The notes: generated by a model not told the origin, from the sequence alone. 64,000 bases of DNA from Pseudomonadota bacterium (GCA_030145845.1 JAIXHJ010000005.1:62001-126000), one strand, 5' to 3'. Shown: positions 8,896-17,556, counted from the stretch's first letter. Translations and numbers: made by a program.

Positions 8896-8934
8896 CCCCT
8901 GTTTTCGAGGCGGCTATTATGCACAAAACAGGGG
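8896..8934 (-). promoter_or_regulatory. Inverted repeat covering the phnA ribosome site
   Basis: Arms CCCCTGTTTT (8896-8905) and AAAACAGGGG (8925-8934) are perfectly complementary over ten bases with a 19-base spacer. On the minus strand the second arm ends in the CAGGGG that precedes the phnA ATG. The spacer contains TATTAT-like DNA that could be a -10 element, in which case the transcript might not contain both arms. Confidence 0.45.
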
Positions 8935-8942
8935 GTTCTGTC

Positions 8943-9368
8943 TCAGCCGGTCATTTCCGCGTCTGCAGCAGCACTGAGTTGCTGCCGCGATTCCAGCACC
9001 CGCCGGGTATTGAGTTCGATCCAGTCCGCCAGTGCTGCGACTTTTTCTGCCACTTCCTCCCCCATCGGAGTCAGGCTGTATTCCACAAACGGCGGCACCA
9101 CCGGGTACTGTACCCGCAGTACAAATCCATCTTCCACCAGCGCCTGCAGACTCTGGGCGAGCATTTTTTCGCTCACACCTCCCATGCGCCGGCGCAGCTC
9201 ACTGAAACGGTGGGTACCTTCCTGTAAGGCGATCAGGATCAGTACGCCCCAGCGGCTGCTGACGTGCTTCAGGATATCGCGCGACGGACAAGGGCCGGCG
9301 AACAGGTCACCGTTACGGAATTTTTCACTCAGTGTCGCCGCCGGCTGACCCGGCTCTGAATTTTTCAC
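8943..9368 (-). CDS. HxlR-family winged-helix regulator, divergent from qorB
   Basis: 141 residues. GPCPSRDILKHVSSRWGVLIL near residues 25-45 (written in part: CPSRDILKHVSSRWG) carries the conserved cysteine and the start of the HxlR winged helix. RFSELRRRMGGVSEKMLAQ is the recognition helix region, and YSLTPMGEEV closes the wing. Such proteins sense quinones, diamide or aldehydes through the N-terminal cysteine; in E. coli and others a QorR/YtfH-type member is divergently paired with qorB exactly as here. It probably represses both itself and qorB from the 86-base intergenic region. Confidence 0.9.
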   Translation of the reverse strand: MKNSEPGQPAATLSEKFRNGDLFAGPCPSRDILKHVSSRWGVLILIALQEGTHRFSELRRRMGGVSEKMLAQSLQALVEDGFVLRVQYPVVPPFVEYSLTPMGEEVAEKVAALADWIELNTRRVLESRQQLSAAADAEMTG

Positions 9369-9454
9369 ATCACTTACCTTTTTGTATGTACTTACTAAAA
9401 GTTAGCATAAGGATTAGCATGATGTCATCCGTTAACACAAACAGGAGACATCCT
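9369..9454. promoter_or_regulatory. Divergent hxlR-type regulator/qorB promoter region
   Basis: This AT-rich spacer separates the divergent pair. It contains CTAAAAGTTAG near 9396-9406, a CTAA/TTAG dyad, and GTACTTAC just before it. An HxlR dimer would plausibly bind here. AGGAGA at 9443-9448 is the qorB ribosome site. Confidence 0.5.
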
Positions 9455-10306
9455 ATGATTACCGTCACCGGAGCAACCGGCCAGCTGGGCCGTCTGGTCA
9501 TAACTGAACTGCTGAAATCCGTGCCCGCCGCGGACATCACCGCCGCCGTCCGTTCGCCGGAAAAGGCCGCCGATCTCGCGGCTCTGGGCGTACAGGTCAA
9601 ACAGGCCGACTACAGCCGGCCGGACACGCTGGAAGCCGCGTTTGCCGGCACTGACCAGCTGCTGCTGATTTCCTCCAGTGAAGTCGGACAACGGGCTGCG
9701 CAGCACGCCAATGTCATTGCTGCCGCACAGAAAGCCGGCGTCGGGCTGCTCGCCTACACCAGTATTCTGCATGCAGATACAACGCCGCTGGGACTGGGGG
9801 AAGAGCACCGGACCACCGAAGCCATGCTGAGAGAATCCGGTCTGCCTTATGTGCTGCTGCGTAATGGCTGGTATACCGAAAACTATGCGGCGTCCATTCC
9901 CGCAGCTCTGCAGCACGGGGTTTTTACCGGCGCCGCCGGTGACGGCCGTATCAGCTCTGCCGCCCGGGCTGACTATGCCGCAGCCGCCGCAGCCGTACTC
10001 ACCACGACGGGCCATGAAGGTAAAACCTACGAACTGGGCGGCGATGACAGCTATACCCTGACAGAGTTTGCTGCCGCCATCGCCCGGCAATCCGGCAAAG
10101 ACGTGCGCTATCAGAACCTGAGCGAAGCTGATTTCGCGACACTTCTGCAGCAGGTGGGTCTGCCGGAAGGGCTGGCGCTGATGCTGGCTGATTCCGATGC
10201 CGGCGCTGCCAAAGGTGGTCTGTATGACGACAGCCACACTCTCAGCCATCTGAGTGGCCACCCGACCACTCCGTTTGCAGAGGTGATCAAAGCCGCTCTC
10301 AGCTGA
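9455..10306 (+). CDS. qorB: NAD(P)H:quinone oxidoreductase, QorB-like (atypical SDR)
   Basis: 283 residues from ATG 9455 behind AGGAGA; longer upstream in-frame starts overlap the regulator and are rejected. The N-terminal ITVTGATGQLGRLVI is the NmrA/QorB-type GxxGxxG nucleotide site. LAYTSILHADTTPLGLGEEH and LPYVLLRNGWYTENY are diagnostic for the QorB/YtfG group, which reduces quinones with NADPH. The classical SDR YxxxK is absent, as expected for the atypical SDR group. The divergent HxlR gene makes a quinone- or electrophile-responsive switch likely. Confidence 0.9.
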   Translation: MITVTGATGQLGRLVITELLKSVPAADITAAVRSPEKAADLAALGVQVKQADYSRPDTLEAAFAGTDQLLLISSSEVGQRAAQHANVIAAAQKAGVGLLAYTSILHADTTPLGLGEEHRTTEAMLRESGLPYVLLRNGWYTENYAASIPAALQHGVFTGAAGDGRISSAARADYAAAAAAVLTTTGHEGKTYELGGDDSYTLTEFAAAIARQSGKDVRYQNLSEADFATLLQQVGLPEGLALMLADSDAGAAKGGLYDDSHTLSHLSGHPTTPFAEVIKAALS

Positions 10307-10324
10307 GACAGAACAGCGGAAAGC

Positions 10325-10357
10325 AAACAGGCCGGGCATTGCGGCACCGGCCTGTTT
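10325..10357. terminator. Hairpin between qorB and dnaE
   Basis: AAACAGGCCGG / CCGGCCTGTTT inverted repeat with an 11-base loop between the converging ends of qorB and dnaE. T-tracts are short on both strands, so it is a moderate bidirectional terminator. Confidence 0.7.
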
Positions 10358-10389
10358 ACCCTCCCCGGGGAGGGGCGATGCAGAAGCCC

Positions 10390-13300
10390 TTAATGAAACA
10401 CCAGTTCAACCGCTTCCATACCGTAGGTGTAACGCAGTTCCAGTAATTGTTCATCAGAAGGATTCACGCGCCAGTCATCCCCCAGCTGAATATCACAGCG
10501 GGCCACACTGTTGTAAAAATCCAGCACCACAGGGCAACCATCCGGCATACGCTGCAGCACCTTTTTCAGACCATTACAGAACTCGTCTTCCGGTTTTTCA
10601 CCATCCACCCGGATGCGCAGCGCTTTGGCATAATTCAGCCGCGCCTGATTGATTTCCATAGCACTGCGGCCGGTGGCTTTCAGACCGCCGGAATAATCGT
10701 CGTGCGAAACCTGCGCTTCGATCACCAGCACTTTATCTTTCGCCACCACTTCCCGCACCTGTTCGTAGACATCCGAAAACAGTGCCACTTCCACCCGGCC
10801 GGTACGGTCATCCAGTGTGGCAAAACACATATTGTCGCCACGCTTATTTTTCATCACCCGCATATCGACCACCAGCCCGGCCAGTTTCTGCGGCGCCTTG
10901 GCTTCCTGCAGCTGTGACAGTTTGGTCGGTACCAGCTGACGCACTTCCTGTTCGTACTCATCAAACGGATGGCCGGTAACAAACAGACCCAGCGTGTCTT
11001 TTTCCCCCTGCAGGCGTTCTTTCAATGTCCATTCACGCAGGTTACGGTGGCGTTCATAAGGGTCTGCGGTTTCCGCTTCTTCCGCCTGCACTTCACCAAA
11101 TAAATCCATCATGCCGGCGGCTTCGTTGGCCGCACTCTGACCTGCGCTTTTAATGGCGTCTTCGATACTGGCCATTAATACCGCCCGTGGTGCAGAGCGT
11201 TCGAGACGGTCGAAGGCACCACAGCGCACCAGCGCTTCCAGTACCCGTTTATTGATCTTTTTACTGTCCACACGCTGGCAGAAATCAAACAGATCGCGGT
11301 AAGGGCCATCTTGACGGCCAGCTTCAATGGCCTCAATCGGGCCTTCACCCACCCCCTTGACCGCGCCCAGACCATACACAATGGCGTCGTCATCATTGAC
11401 GGTAAAACCATAATGGCTCTGGTTAACATCGGGCAGAATAATTTCCAGCCCCATCTCGCGGCATTCTTCGATAAAGGTCACCACTTTATCGGTATTCTGC
11501 ATATCAGAGGTAAGTACGGCGGCCATAAACGGCGCCGGATAATGCTGTTTCAGCCACAGCGTCTGATACGACACCACGGCATAGGCCGCCGAGTGCGATT
11601 TGTTAAAACCATAACCGGCGAATTTTTCCACCAGGTCGAAGATCTTCATCGCCAGGTCCGGATCAACTCCCTGCGAAATCGCCCCTTCACGGAAAATCTC
11701 CCGTTGTTTGGCCATTTCTTCCGGTTTTTTCTTACCCATTGCCCGGCGCAGCATGTCCGCACCACCCAGCGTATAGCCGGACAATGCCTGAGCGATCTGC
11801 ATCACCTGTTCCTGATAAACGATAACGCCGTAGGTCGGCTCCAGGATTTCTTTCAGGCTGTCATGCTGGAAGTCCGGATGCGGATACGCCACCTGGGCGC
11901 GGCCATGCTTCCGGTTGATAAAGTCATCCACCATGCCGGATTCCAGCGGCCCCGGACGGAACAGTGCCACCAGAGCGATCATATCTTCGATGTTATCCGG
12001 CTGCAGACGGCGGATCAGATCTTTCATGCCGCGTGATTCCAGCTGGAACACGGCCGTGGTTTTGGCAGCTTTCAGCAGCGTATAGGAGGGCTCGTCATCC
12101 AGTGGAATAGCAGAAATATCCACCGCCGGCAGGCCGAGTTTTTCCTGCTTCTTATTGATGGTTTCCAGCGCCCAGTCAATGATGGTCAGAGTACGCAGAC
12201 CGAGGAAGTCGAACTTCACCAGACCGGCTTCTTCGACATCGTTTTTATCGAACTGGGTCACCAGGCCGGTACCGTCCGGTTCACAGGCGGTGGCGGAAAA
12301 ATCCGTCAGTTTGGTCGGCGCAATCACCACACCCCCGGCGTGTTTACCGGTCTGACGGGCAATACCTTCAAGCTTGAGCGCCATTTCCCAGATTTCCTGG
12401 GCCTCTTCATCTTCGTCGAGGAATTCTTTCAGCAGCGGCTCAGTTTCCAGCGCTTTTTCCAGCGTCATGCCGGGATCGCCGGGAATCAGTTTGGACAGTT
12501 TATCCGCCAGACCAAAGGACTTACCCTGTGCCCGGGCCACGTCGCGCACCACCGCCTTGGCCGCCATGGTACCGAAGGTCACAATCTGTGATACCGCTTC
12601 CCGGCCATAGTTGTCGGCCACATAAGCGATGACTTTTTCCCGGTCTTCCATACAGAAGTCAATATCGAAGTCGGGCATGGAAACCCGTTCCGGGTTAAGG
12701 AAACGTTCGAACAGCAGATCATATTCGAGCGGATCAAGGTCAGTAATTTTCTGCGCGTAAGCCACCAGCGAGCCGGCACCGGAACCCCGCCCCGGCCCCA
12801 CCGGAATATCGTGCGCCTTGGCCCACTGAATAAAGTCCATCACGATCAGGAAGTAACCGGGGAATCCCATCTGAATAATAATATTCAGCTCAAACTCCAG
12901 GCGTTCATCGTAAGGCTTACGCTTTTCGGCATATTCCGCAGAGTCTTTCGGAATACCCGCTAGGATGACATCCAGACGCTCTTCCAGACCCACTTCAGAA
13001 ATTTTGCGGAAAAACTCATCTTCGTCCATGCCTTCCGGAATCGGATAATCCGGCAGGAAGTATTTACCCAGCAGCACTTCAACCGAGCAGCGCCGGGCAA
13101 TTTCCACGGTATTTTCAATGGCGGAGGGAATATCCCGGAACAGCTCAATCATTTCATCCGCGCTGCGGAAGTACTGTTCTTCGCTGTAATTACGCGGCCG
13201 GCGCTTATCTTCCAGCGCATACCCCTGACCGATGGAAACCCGGGTTTCGTGGGCTTCAAAATCATCCGCCTTAAGGAAGCGCACATCGTTGGTGGCGACT

Positions 13301-13884
13301 AACGGCATATTGAATTTCGCGGCCATCGCCAGGCCGGCTTTGATAACAGCGTCTTCGCCCGTGCGGCCGGTCCGCTGGATCTCAAAATAAAAACGGTCGC
13401 CGAAATGCTCCATATATTCGGCAACCAGCATTTCGGCAGCTTCCAGCTTGCCCTTGATAATGCGCTGGCCGATGTCGCCGTCACGACCACCGGCCAGAAT
13501 GATCAGGCCTTTGTTCTGCTCAAACAGCCACTCCTTGCGGATCATGGCCATATCGTAATGCTGGTTCTGGGCATAACCCCGGGAAATCAGTTCACGCAGT
13601 CCCAGATAACCATCCGGCGTCTGGCACAGCGCGGTAATACGGAAAGGCCTGGTCAGGTCATCCGGGTTTTCCAGCCACAGGTCGGCCCCCAGCACCGGCT
13701 TGATCCCGGCCCCCAGACAACCTTTATAGAACTTCACCAGCGCGTACATATTCGCCTGATCCGTCAGCGCCAGCGCCGGCATCCCGAGCTCTGCCGCTTT
13801 GCCGATCAGCTTCTTAACCCGGATCGTACTGTCATACAGCGAATATTCAGAATGTACCCGCAGGTGAACAAAGCCCTGTGTCAT
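10390..13884 (-). CDS. dnaE: DNA polymerase III alpha subunit
   Basis: 1164 residues from ATG 13884 (E. coli: 1160). It is the catalytic subunit of the replicative polymerase. FVHLRVHSEYSLYDSTIRVK begins the N-terminal PHP domain. The catalytic PDFDIDFCMEDR lies near residues 402-413 and supplies two of the three catalytic aspartates; GPGRGSGAGSLVAY, RQTGKHAGGVVIAP and GYGFNKSHSAAYA are further conserved C-family polymerase blocks. An HhH region and an OB fold (GLVVDMRVMKNKRGDNM) follow, then the C-terminal tau-binding part. It appears monocistronic here. The PHP domain HxH is VHSEY, with the second His missing as in other proteobacteria whose PHP is not an active exonuclease. Confidence 0.97.
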   Translation of the reverse strand: MTQGFVHLRVHSEYSLYDSTIRVKKLIGKAAELGMPALALTDQANMYALVKFYKGCLGAGIKPVLGADLWLENPDDLTRPFRITALCQTPDGYLGLRELISRGYAQNQHYDMAMIRKEWLFEQNKGLIILAGGRDGDIGQRIIKGKLEAAEMLVAEYMEHFGDRFYFEIQRTGRTGEDAVIKAGLAMAAKFNMPLVATNDVRFLKADDFEAHETRVSIGQGYALEDKRRPRNYSEEQYFRSADEMIELFRDIPSAIENTVEIARRCSVEVLLGKYFLPDYPIPEGMDEDEFFRKISEVGLEERLDVILAGIPKDSAEYAEKRKPYDERLEFELNIIIQMGFPGYFLIVMDFIQWAKAHDIPVGPGRGSGAGSLVAYAQKITDLDPLEYDLLFERFLNPERVSMPDFDIDFCMEDREKVIAYVADNYGREAVSQIVTFGTMAAKAVVRDVARAQGKSFGLADKLSKLIPGDPGMTLEKALETEPLLKEFLDEDEEAQEIWEMALKLEGIARQTGKHAGGVVIAPTKLTDFSATACEPDGTGLVTQFDKNDVEEAGLVKFDFLGLRTLTIIDWALETINKKQEKLGLPAVDISAIPLDDEPSYTLLKAAKTTAVFQLESRGMKDLIRRLQPDNIEDMIALVALFRPGPLESGMVDDFINRKHGRAQVAYPHPDFQHDSLKEILEPTYGVIVYQEQVMQIAQALSGYTLGGADMLRRAMGKKKPEEMAKQREIFREGAISQGVDPDLAMKIFDLVEKFAGYGFNKSHSAAYAVVSYQTLWLKQHYPAPFMAAVLTSDMQNTDKVVTFIEECREMGLEIILPDVNQSHYGFTVNDDDAIVYGLGAVKGVGEGPIEAIEAGRQDGPYRDLFDFCQRVDSKKINKRVLEALVRCGAFDRLERSAPRAVLMASIEDAIKSAGQSAANEAAGMMDLFGEVQAEEAETADPYERHRNLREWTLKERLQGEKDTLGLFVTGHPFDEYEQEVRQLVPTKLSQLQEAKAPQKLAGLVVDMRVMKNKRGDNMCFATLDDRTGRVEVALFSDVYEQVREVVAKDKVLVIEAQVSHDDYSGGLKATGRSAMEINQARLNYAKALRIRVDGEKPEDEFCNGLKKVLQRMPDGCPVVLDFYNSVARCDIQLGDDWRVNPSDEQLLELRYTYGMEAVELVFH

Positions 13885-14135
13885 TACCCGTGTTCCTGGC
13901 CAAAACGCACATTGTACCTGATGCATCAGCGGGTAAGAAACGCAGCCGCCAAATCCGCTCAGCGCGGGCAAAGCGGCCAATTCAGGGCCTCAGCCAGGGC
14001 GTGACACTGATCAATAAACAGCCACGCGGTCAGCGGCCAGTGAACCGGGCTGCAGCGGCTGCGACTTTCTGTCACTGATCAGCTGCTCAACAGCGGCGTA
14101 GACTCTCAGCTCCGCAACCTTTCCGGAGATCTGTT
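13885..14135. other. Divergent intergenic region, dnaE / NifX-like gene
   Basis: 250 bases containing both promoters. A nine-base sequence CACTGATCA occurs twice (near 14005 and 14073). I see no small gene or RNA. The NifX-like gene has CGGAGA as a ribosome site just before its ATG. Confidence 0.4.
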
Positions 14136-14510
14136 ATGAGCAAAACGCTGATTGCTGTTGCTGTGCTGAAGAACGGCCGCATTTCCGGCCATGCCGGCCG
14201 CACCGTAGGCTGGCATATTTACCGTACCGACGGGGATGAACCGCAGCTGGTGTGGACGTTACAGCTGAGCAAAGCCGGTAACCTGCATGAATGGCATCAG
14301 GGCAGCGATGATCCGCGCCACCCGCTGTACGGGGTCGATGTTGCCATTGCCGCCTCTGCCGGTTCCGGCGTCACCCGTCGTCTGGCGGAGCACGGAACCC
14401 GTCTGCTGACCACCATTGAAACCGATCCTCTGCAGGCCATCCGCGACTACCTGGCCGGCAACCTGCAGCCGGCGCCGGTGCGCGCAAGCGAAGACTGCTG
14501 CTCCCACTGA
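14136..14510 (+). CDS. NifX/NifB-like (dinitrogenase Fe-Mo cofactor-binding family) protein
   Basis: 124 residues. IAVAVLKNGRISGHAGRTVGWHIY at the N-terminus (here in pieces: IAVAVLKNGRISGHAG, then RTVGWHIYRTDG) has the ribonuclease-H-like fold start and the conserved His of the NifX/NafY family, and GVDVAIAASAGSGVTRRLAEHG is the typical GxGxxxRLxxxG segment. Members bind iron-sulfur or FeMo cofactor precursors in nitrogen fixers, but no nif gene is present in the window, and orphan members in non-fixers have unknown roles. The tail carries a CC pair near the end (EDCCSH) that could bind metal. It ends in its own terminator. Confidence 0.82.
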   Translation: MSKTLIAVAVLKNGRISGHAGRTVGWHIYRTDGDEPQLVWTLQLSKAGNLHEWHQGSDDPRHPLYGVDVAIAASAGSGVTRRLAEHGTRLLTTIETDPLQAIRDYLAGNLQPAPVRASEDCCSH

Positions 14511-14518
14511 GCCCCAGG

Positions 14519-14546
14519 ACGGCCGCCGCCCGCGGCCGTTTTTTTC
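14519..14546 (+). terminator. Terminator of the NifX-like gene
   Basis: ACGGCCG / CGGCCGT hairpin with a seven-base loop followed by seven T. Confidence 0.88.
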
Positions 14547-14666
14547 TTACCCCCTGCTGACATTTTCCCGCCGACAGTTCAGACTAAGCATTCAACATTT
14601 CAGGCTGGCTGCCATACCGGCCTGCGCAACGATTCCCTGTTACTCACTTTCAACAACGGCTGAGCC

Positions 14667-15569
14667 ATGCGTATTGCTATTCTGTCCCGCAACCCGAACC
14701 TGTATTCCACCCGCCGCCTGAAAGAGGCCGGCGAGGAACGGGGTCATCAGATAGATGTTATCGACACCCTGCACTGTTATATGGACATCACCAGCCATAA
14801 ACCGGCAGTGCGCTATCAGGGTGAAGCTCTGCCGAAATACGACGCCATTATTCCGCGTATCGGTGCCTCCATTACCTTTTATGGCACCGCGGTTGTCCGT
14901 CAGTTTGAAATGATGGGCACCTATTCCATTAATGAATCCGTAGCCATCAGCCGTTCGCGCGACAAACTGCGCTCGCTGCAGTTGCTGTCGCGTAAAGGCA
15001 TCGGCCTGCCGAAAACCGGCTTCGCTCACCGCGCCGATAATATCTCTGATCTGATCAGTAATGTCGGCGGTGCACCACTGGTGATCAAACTGCTGGAAGG
15101 CACGCAGGGGATTGGTGTGGTACTGGCCGACACCCGTAAGGCCGCGGAAAGTATTATCGAAGCCTTTATGGGCCTGAATGCCAACATTCTGGTGCAGGAA
15201 TTTATCAAGGAAGCCGGCGGTGCCGATATCCGCTGTCTGGTCGTCGGCGGCAAAGTCGTGGCGGCCATGAAACGTCAGGCCGCCGACGGTGAATTCCGCT
15301 CCAACCTGCACCGTGGCGGCAGTGCTGAAATTGTCCGTTTATCCGCCGAAGAACGTAAAACCGCCGTTGATGCTGCCCGCGCCATGGGCCTCAATATGTG
15401 TGGTGTGGATATTCTGCGCTCCAACCGGGGTCCGGTGGTGATGGAGGTCAACTCCTCTCCCGGCCTGGAAGGGATTGAAAACGCCACCGGCAAAAATGTT
15501 GCCGGCATGGTGTATGAATTCCTGGAAAAATCGACCCTCAGCAGCACGAGAACAAAAGGAAAAGGCTGA
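14667..15569 (+). CDS. rimK: Ribosomal protein S6 L-glutamate ligase RimK
   Basis: 300 residues, full family length. It is an ATP-grasp enzyme adding glutamate to the C-terminus of ribosomal protein S6. [18 protein letters not shown] is the characteristic N-terminus; [26 protein letters not shown] and [17 protein letters not shown] form the ATP-grasp, [20 protein letters not shown] is the glycine/acid loop, and [15 protein letters not shown] is the Mg-binding end. The next gene, an aspartoacylase-like hydrolase, starts 2 bases after the stop, a recurrent partnership in gammaproteobacteria. Confidence 0.95.
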   Translation: MRIAILSRNPNLYSTRRLKEAGEERGHQIDVIDTLHCYMDITSHKPAVRYQGEALPKYDAIIPRIGASITFYGTAVVRQFEMMGTYSINESVAISRSRDKLRSLQLLSRKGIGLPKTGFAHRADNISDLISNVGGAPLVIKLLEGTQGIGVVLADTRKAAESIIEAFMGLNANILVQEFIKEAGGADIRCLVVGGKVVAAMKRQAADGEFRSNLHRGGSAEIVRLSAEERKTAVDAARAMGLNMCGVDILRSNRGPVVMEVNSSPGLEGIENATGKNVAGMVYEFLEKSTLSSTRTKGKG

Positions 15570-15571
15570 CC

Positions 15572-16600
15572 ATGCCGCAGAGAAAAAACGGCCTGACCAT
15601 TGCCGGGGAAACCCTGTATCCGGGTGAAACACGGAAAATTGAACTGCCGGTTGGCCGCCTTTATACCGATGCATCGCTGTCGATGCCGGTGTATGTGCGG
15701 CGTGGCAAAAAACCGGGGCCGACACTTTTTCTCAGTGCTGCCATTCATGGCGACGAAATCAACGGTATCGAAATTATCCAGCGGCTGATTAATTCACGCC
15801 GCCTGCAGCATCTGCGCGGCACACTGATTGCGGTCCCCGTAGTCAATGTTTATGGCGTCATCAATCACAGCCGCTACCTGCCTGACCGCCGCGACCTGAA
15901 CCGCTCTTTTCCCGGCAGCGAAAAAGGCTCACTGGCGGCACGCATGGCACATCTTTTTCTGCAGGAAATCGTCAGCCACTGCGATTACGGAATCGATTTC
16001 CATACCGGCGCCATTCACCGCTCCAACCTGCCACAGATCCGCGCCAATCTGGATGATGACGAAACCGCAGAACTGGCCCGCGCCTTTGGCGTACCGGTAC
16101 TGCTGAACGCCAACCTGCGCGATGGTTCGCTGCGCGAGTCGGCACGCGATCTGGGGGTGCGGATTCTGCTTTATGAAGCAGGTGAAGCCCTTCGTTATGA
16201 CGAACTCTGCATCCGTGCCGGTGAACAGGGCACCATTAATGTGATGCGCAGCCTGGGGATGCTGCCCAAAGGCCGCAGCCGCAAACAGCAGATTGAACCG
16301 GTTACTGCCCGTACCAGCAGCTGGGCCCGCGCCACCGAAAGCGGTTTTGTGCGTGATAAAAAACAGCTGGGTGACTATGTGCAGAAAGACGAAATTCTGG
16401 CCACCATTCACGACCCGTACGGCGCGGTCCTCGATGAAGTCCGCTCACGTTATGAGGGGATTATTATCGGCAAGCAGAATATTCCGCTGGTGCAGGAAGG
16501 CGAAGCCATGTTCCACATTGCGCTGTTCCGTCAGCCGGACGATGTGGTGGAAGGCATCGAACAGCTGCAGGATCTGCTGCCCGATGAAATGAGTGGCTGA
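15572..16600 (+). CDS. Succinylglutamate desuccinylase/aspartoacylase-family amidohydrolase
   Basis: 342 residues of the zinc-dependent M14-like AstE/aspartoacylase fold. AAIHGDEINGIEII near residue 55 supplies the HxxE zinc ligands, DRRDLNRSFPGS is the substrate-binding RNRxFPG-type loop, and CDYGIDFHTGAIHRSNLPQI carries the third histidine. The C-terminal third (from about 245) is a small beta domain ending HIALFRQPDD. Enzymes next to rimK are proposed to remove acyl or glutamyl groups, but the substrate is unproven. Two bases separate it from rimK, so the pair is surely one transcript. Confidence 0.88.
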   Translation: MPQRKNGLTIAGETLYPGETRKIELPVGRLYTDASLSMPVYVRRGKKPGPTLFLSAAIHGDEINGIEIIQRLINSRRLQHLRGTLIAVPVVNVYGVINHSRYLPDRRDLNRSFPGSEKGSLAARMAHLFLQEIVSHCDYGIDFHTGAIHRSNLPQIRANLDDDETAELARAFGVPVLLNANLRDGSLRESARDLGVRILLYEAGEALRYDELCIRAGEQGTINVMRSLGMLPKGRSRKQQIEPVTARTSSWARATESGFVRDKKQLGDYVQKDEILATIHDPYGAVLDEVRSRYEGIIIGKQNIPLVQEGEAMFHIALFRQPDDVVEGIEQLQDLLPDEMSG

Positions 16601-16699
16601 CTTTTATTCAGCGGCCTTTATTGCTGCTCCGACAACACTCCATTCCTTTGACTCTGTCACCCATTCTCCCTATATTGCCCGCGCGGCCACAAGCCGCGT

Positions 16700-16848
16700 C
16701 GTTCTCGGGGCGGGGTGCAATTCCCCACCGGCGGTAATCACTGAGTAAGATGTACAGTGGCAGCCCGCGAGCGCCTGTTCTCAGAGCAGGGTCAGCAGAT
16801 CCGGTGTAATTCCGGAGCCGACGGTAACAGTCCGGATGAAAGAGAGCG
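16700..16848 (+). ncRNA. FMN riboswitch (RFN element)
   Basis: The conserved blocks of the RFN aptamer appear in order: GTTCTCGGGGCGGGGTG, CCCCACCGGCGGTAAT, AGCCCGCGAGCGCC, GGTCAGCAGATCCGGTG, ATTCCGGAGCCGACGGT, and AGTCCGGATGAAAGAGA. The P1 closing arms are at each end. Only ribH2 lies downstream, about 95 bases on. A hairpin at 16856-16887 without a T run separates aptamer and gene, so control is more likely by ribosome access or Rho than by an intrinsic terminator. Confidence 0.97.
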
Positions 16849-16855
16849 TGACAGA

Positions 16856-16887
16856 GCCGGCGCAGACCACCAGTCTGTGACGCCGGC
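16856..16887 (+). promoter_or_regulatory. Expression-platform hairpin of the FMN riboswitch
   Basis: Arms GCCGGCG and CGCCGGC, extended inward by CAGAC/GTCTG, lie between the aptamer and the ribH2 start and lack a following T run. A five-codon open frame (ATG at 16929) ends in TGA overlapping the ribH2 ATG at 16943, which could couple translation, or be chance. Confidence 0.55.
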
Positions 16888-16942
16888 CCCTGCCCGTTCG
16901 CCCTGATTCTTCCGTATTAATTCAGAGTATGAATCAGAGCCT

Positions 16943-17416
16943 ATGAACACAGCATTTAATCCCGGCCATCAACGTCTCGCCTTTATTCATGGTGCCTGGC
17001 ACAAAAATATCGTGCTGCAGAGCCTGGAAGGTTTTTACGACCAGCTGCAACAGCTGGGTTACGACAGCGCCAACGTGGATGTGGTCGAAGTCGCCGGCGC
17101 TTATGAAATTCCCCTGCAGGCCAAACTGCTGGCCAAAAGCGGCCGTTATGCTGCGATTGCCTGCAGTGGCCTGGTGGTCGACGGCGGTATTTACCGTCAT
17201 GAGTTTGTCGCCCAGGCCGTCATTTCCGGCATGATGCAGGTGCAGCTGGAAACCGAAGTCCCCGTCCTGACTGCCGTGCTCACGCCGCACAACTTCCATG
17301 AACATGACGAGCACAACAACTATTTTGTCCGTCACTTCCTCACCAAAGGACGTGAACTGGCCAACGCCGCCGACAGTGCCATGCGCGCCACAGCAGCGGC
17401 CAAAGCACTGGCCTGA
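16943..17416 (+). CDS. ribH2: 6,7-dimethyl-8-ribityllumazine synthase, type II (RibH2)
   Basis: 157 residues. It makes the riboflavin precursor lumazine from 5-amino-6-ribitylaminouracil and dihydroxybutanone phosphate. LAFIHGAWHKNIVLQSLEGF, VVEVAGAYEIPLQAKLLAKS, SGLVVDGGIYRHEFVAQAV, then ISGMMQVQLETEVPVLTAVL and TPHNFHEHDEHNNYF match the type II (RibH2, decameric) group known from Brucella and Mesorhizobium rather than the icosahedral type I enzyme. The catalytic His is in LTPHNFHEH. The upstream FMN riboswitch mirrors the alphaproteobacterial ribH2 arrangement, suggesting flavin-starvation expression and possible horizontal spread. Most gammaproteobacteria have a ribH in a rib/nus cluster elsewhere. 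Confidence 0.93.
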   Translation: MNTAFNPGHQRLAFIHGAWHKNIVLQSLEGFYDQLQQLGYDSANVDVVEVAGAYEIPLQAKLLAKSGRYAAIACSGLVVDGGIYRHEFVAQAVISGMMQVQLETEVPVLTAVLTPHNFHEHDEHNNYFVRHFLTKGRELANAADSAMRATAAAKALA

Positions 17417-17447
17417 TACTTTTTCCTGAGTGCCTGCGGGCGCTCTG

Positions 17448-17482
17448 TGCTCCGTTCCAGTCATACGGACGGGGCATTTTTT
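17448..17482 (+). terminator. Terminator of ribH2
   Basis: A ten-base-pair stem with two G-U pairs, TGCTCCGTTC / GGACGGGGCA, is followed by six T at 17477-17482. Confidence 0.75.
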
Positions 17483-17510
17483 GCCATCTCCTTCTGCCTG
17501 TCCTGTCAGG

Positions 17511-17556
17511 TGACGAAATTTGTCAGTTTTTCTTAAGCGCATGACAAAATTTGTCA
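17511..17556. promoter_or_regulatory. Twin palindromic operator
   Basis: TGACGAAATTTGTCA (17511-17525) and TGACAAAATTTGTCA (17542-17556) are 15-base palindromes with seven-base arms around one central base; the second is perfect, the first has one mismatch. Their centres are 31 bases apart, three helical turns, so both would face the same side of DNA. They lie about 100-145 bases before the ATG at 17658. A homodimeric repressor such as a TetR or MarR type is the natural reader; no regulator gene is adjacent. Confidence 0.8.

Noticed and set aside
14136..14510. Nitrogen-fixation gene
   Set aside because: NifX-like proteins are common as orphans and no nif structural or regulatory gene appears in the window.
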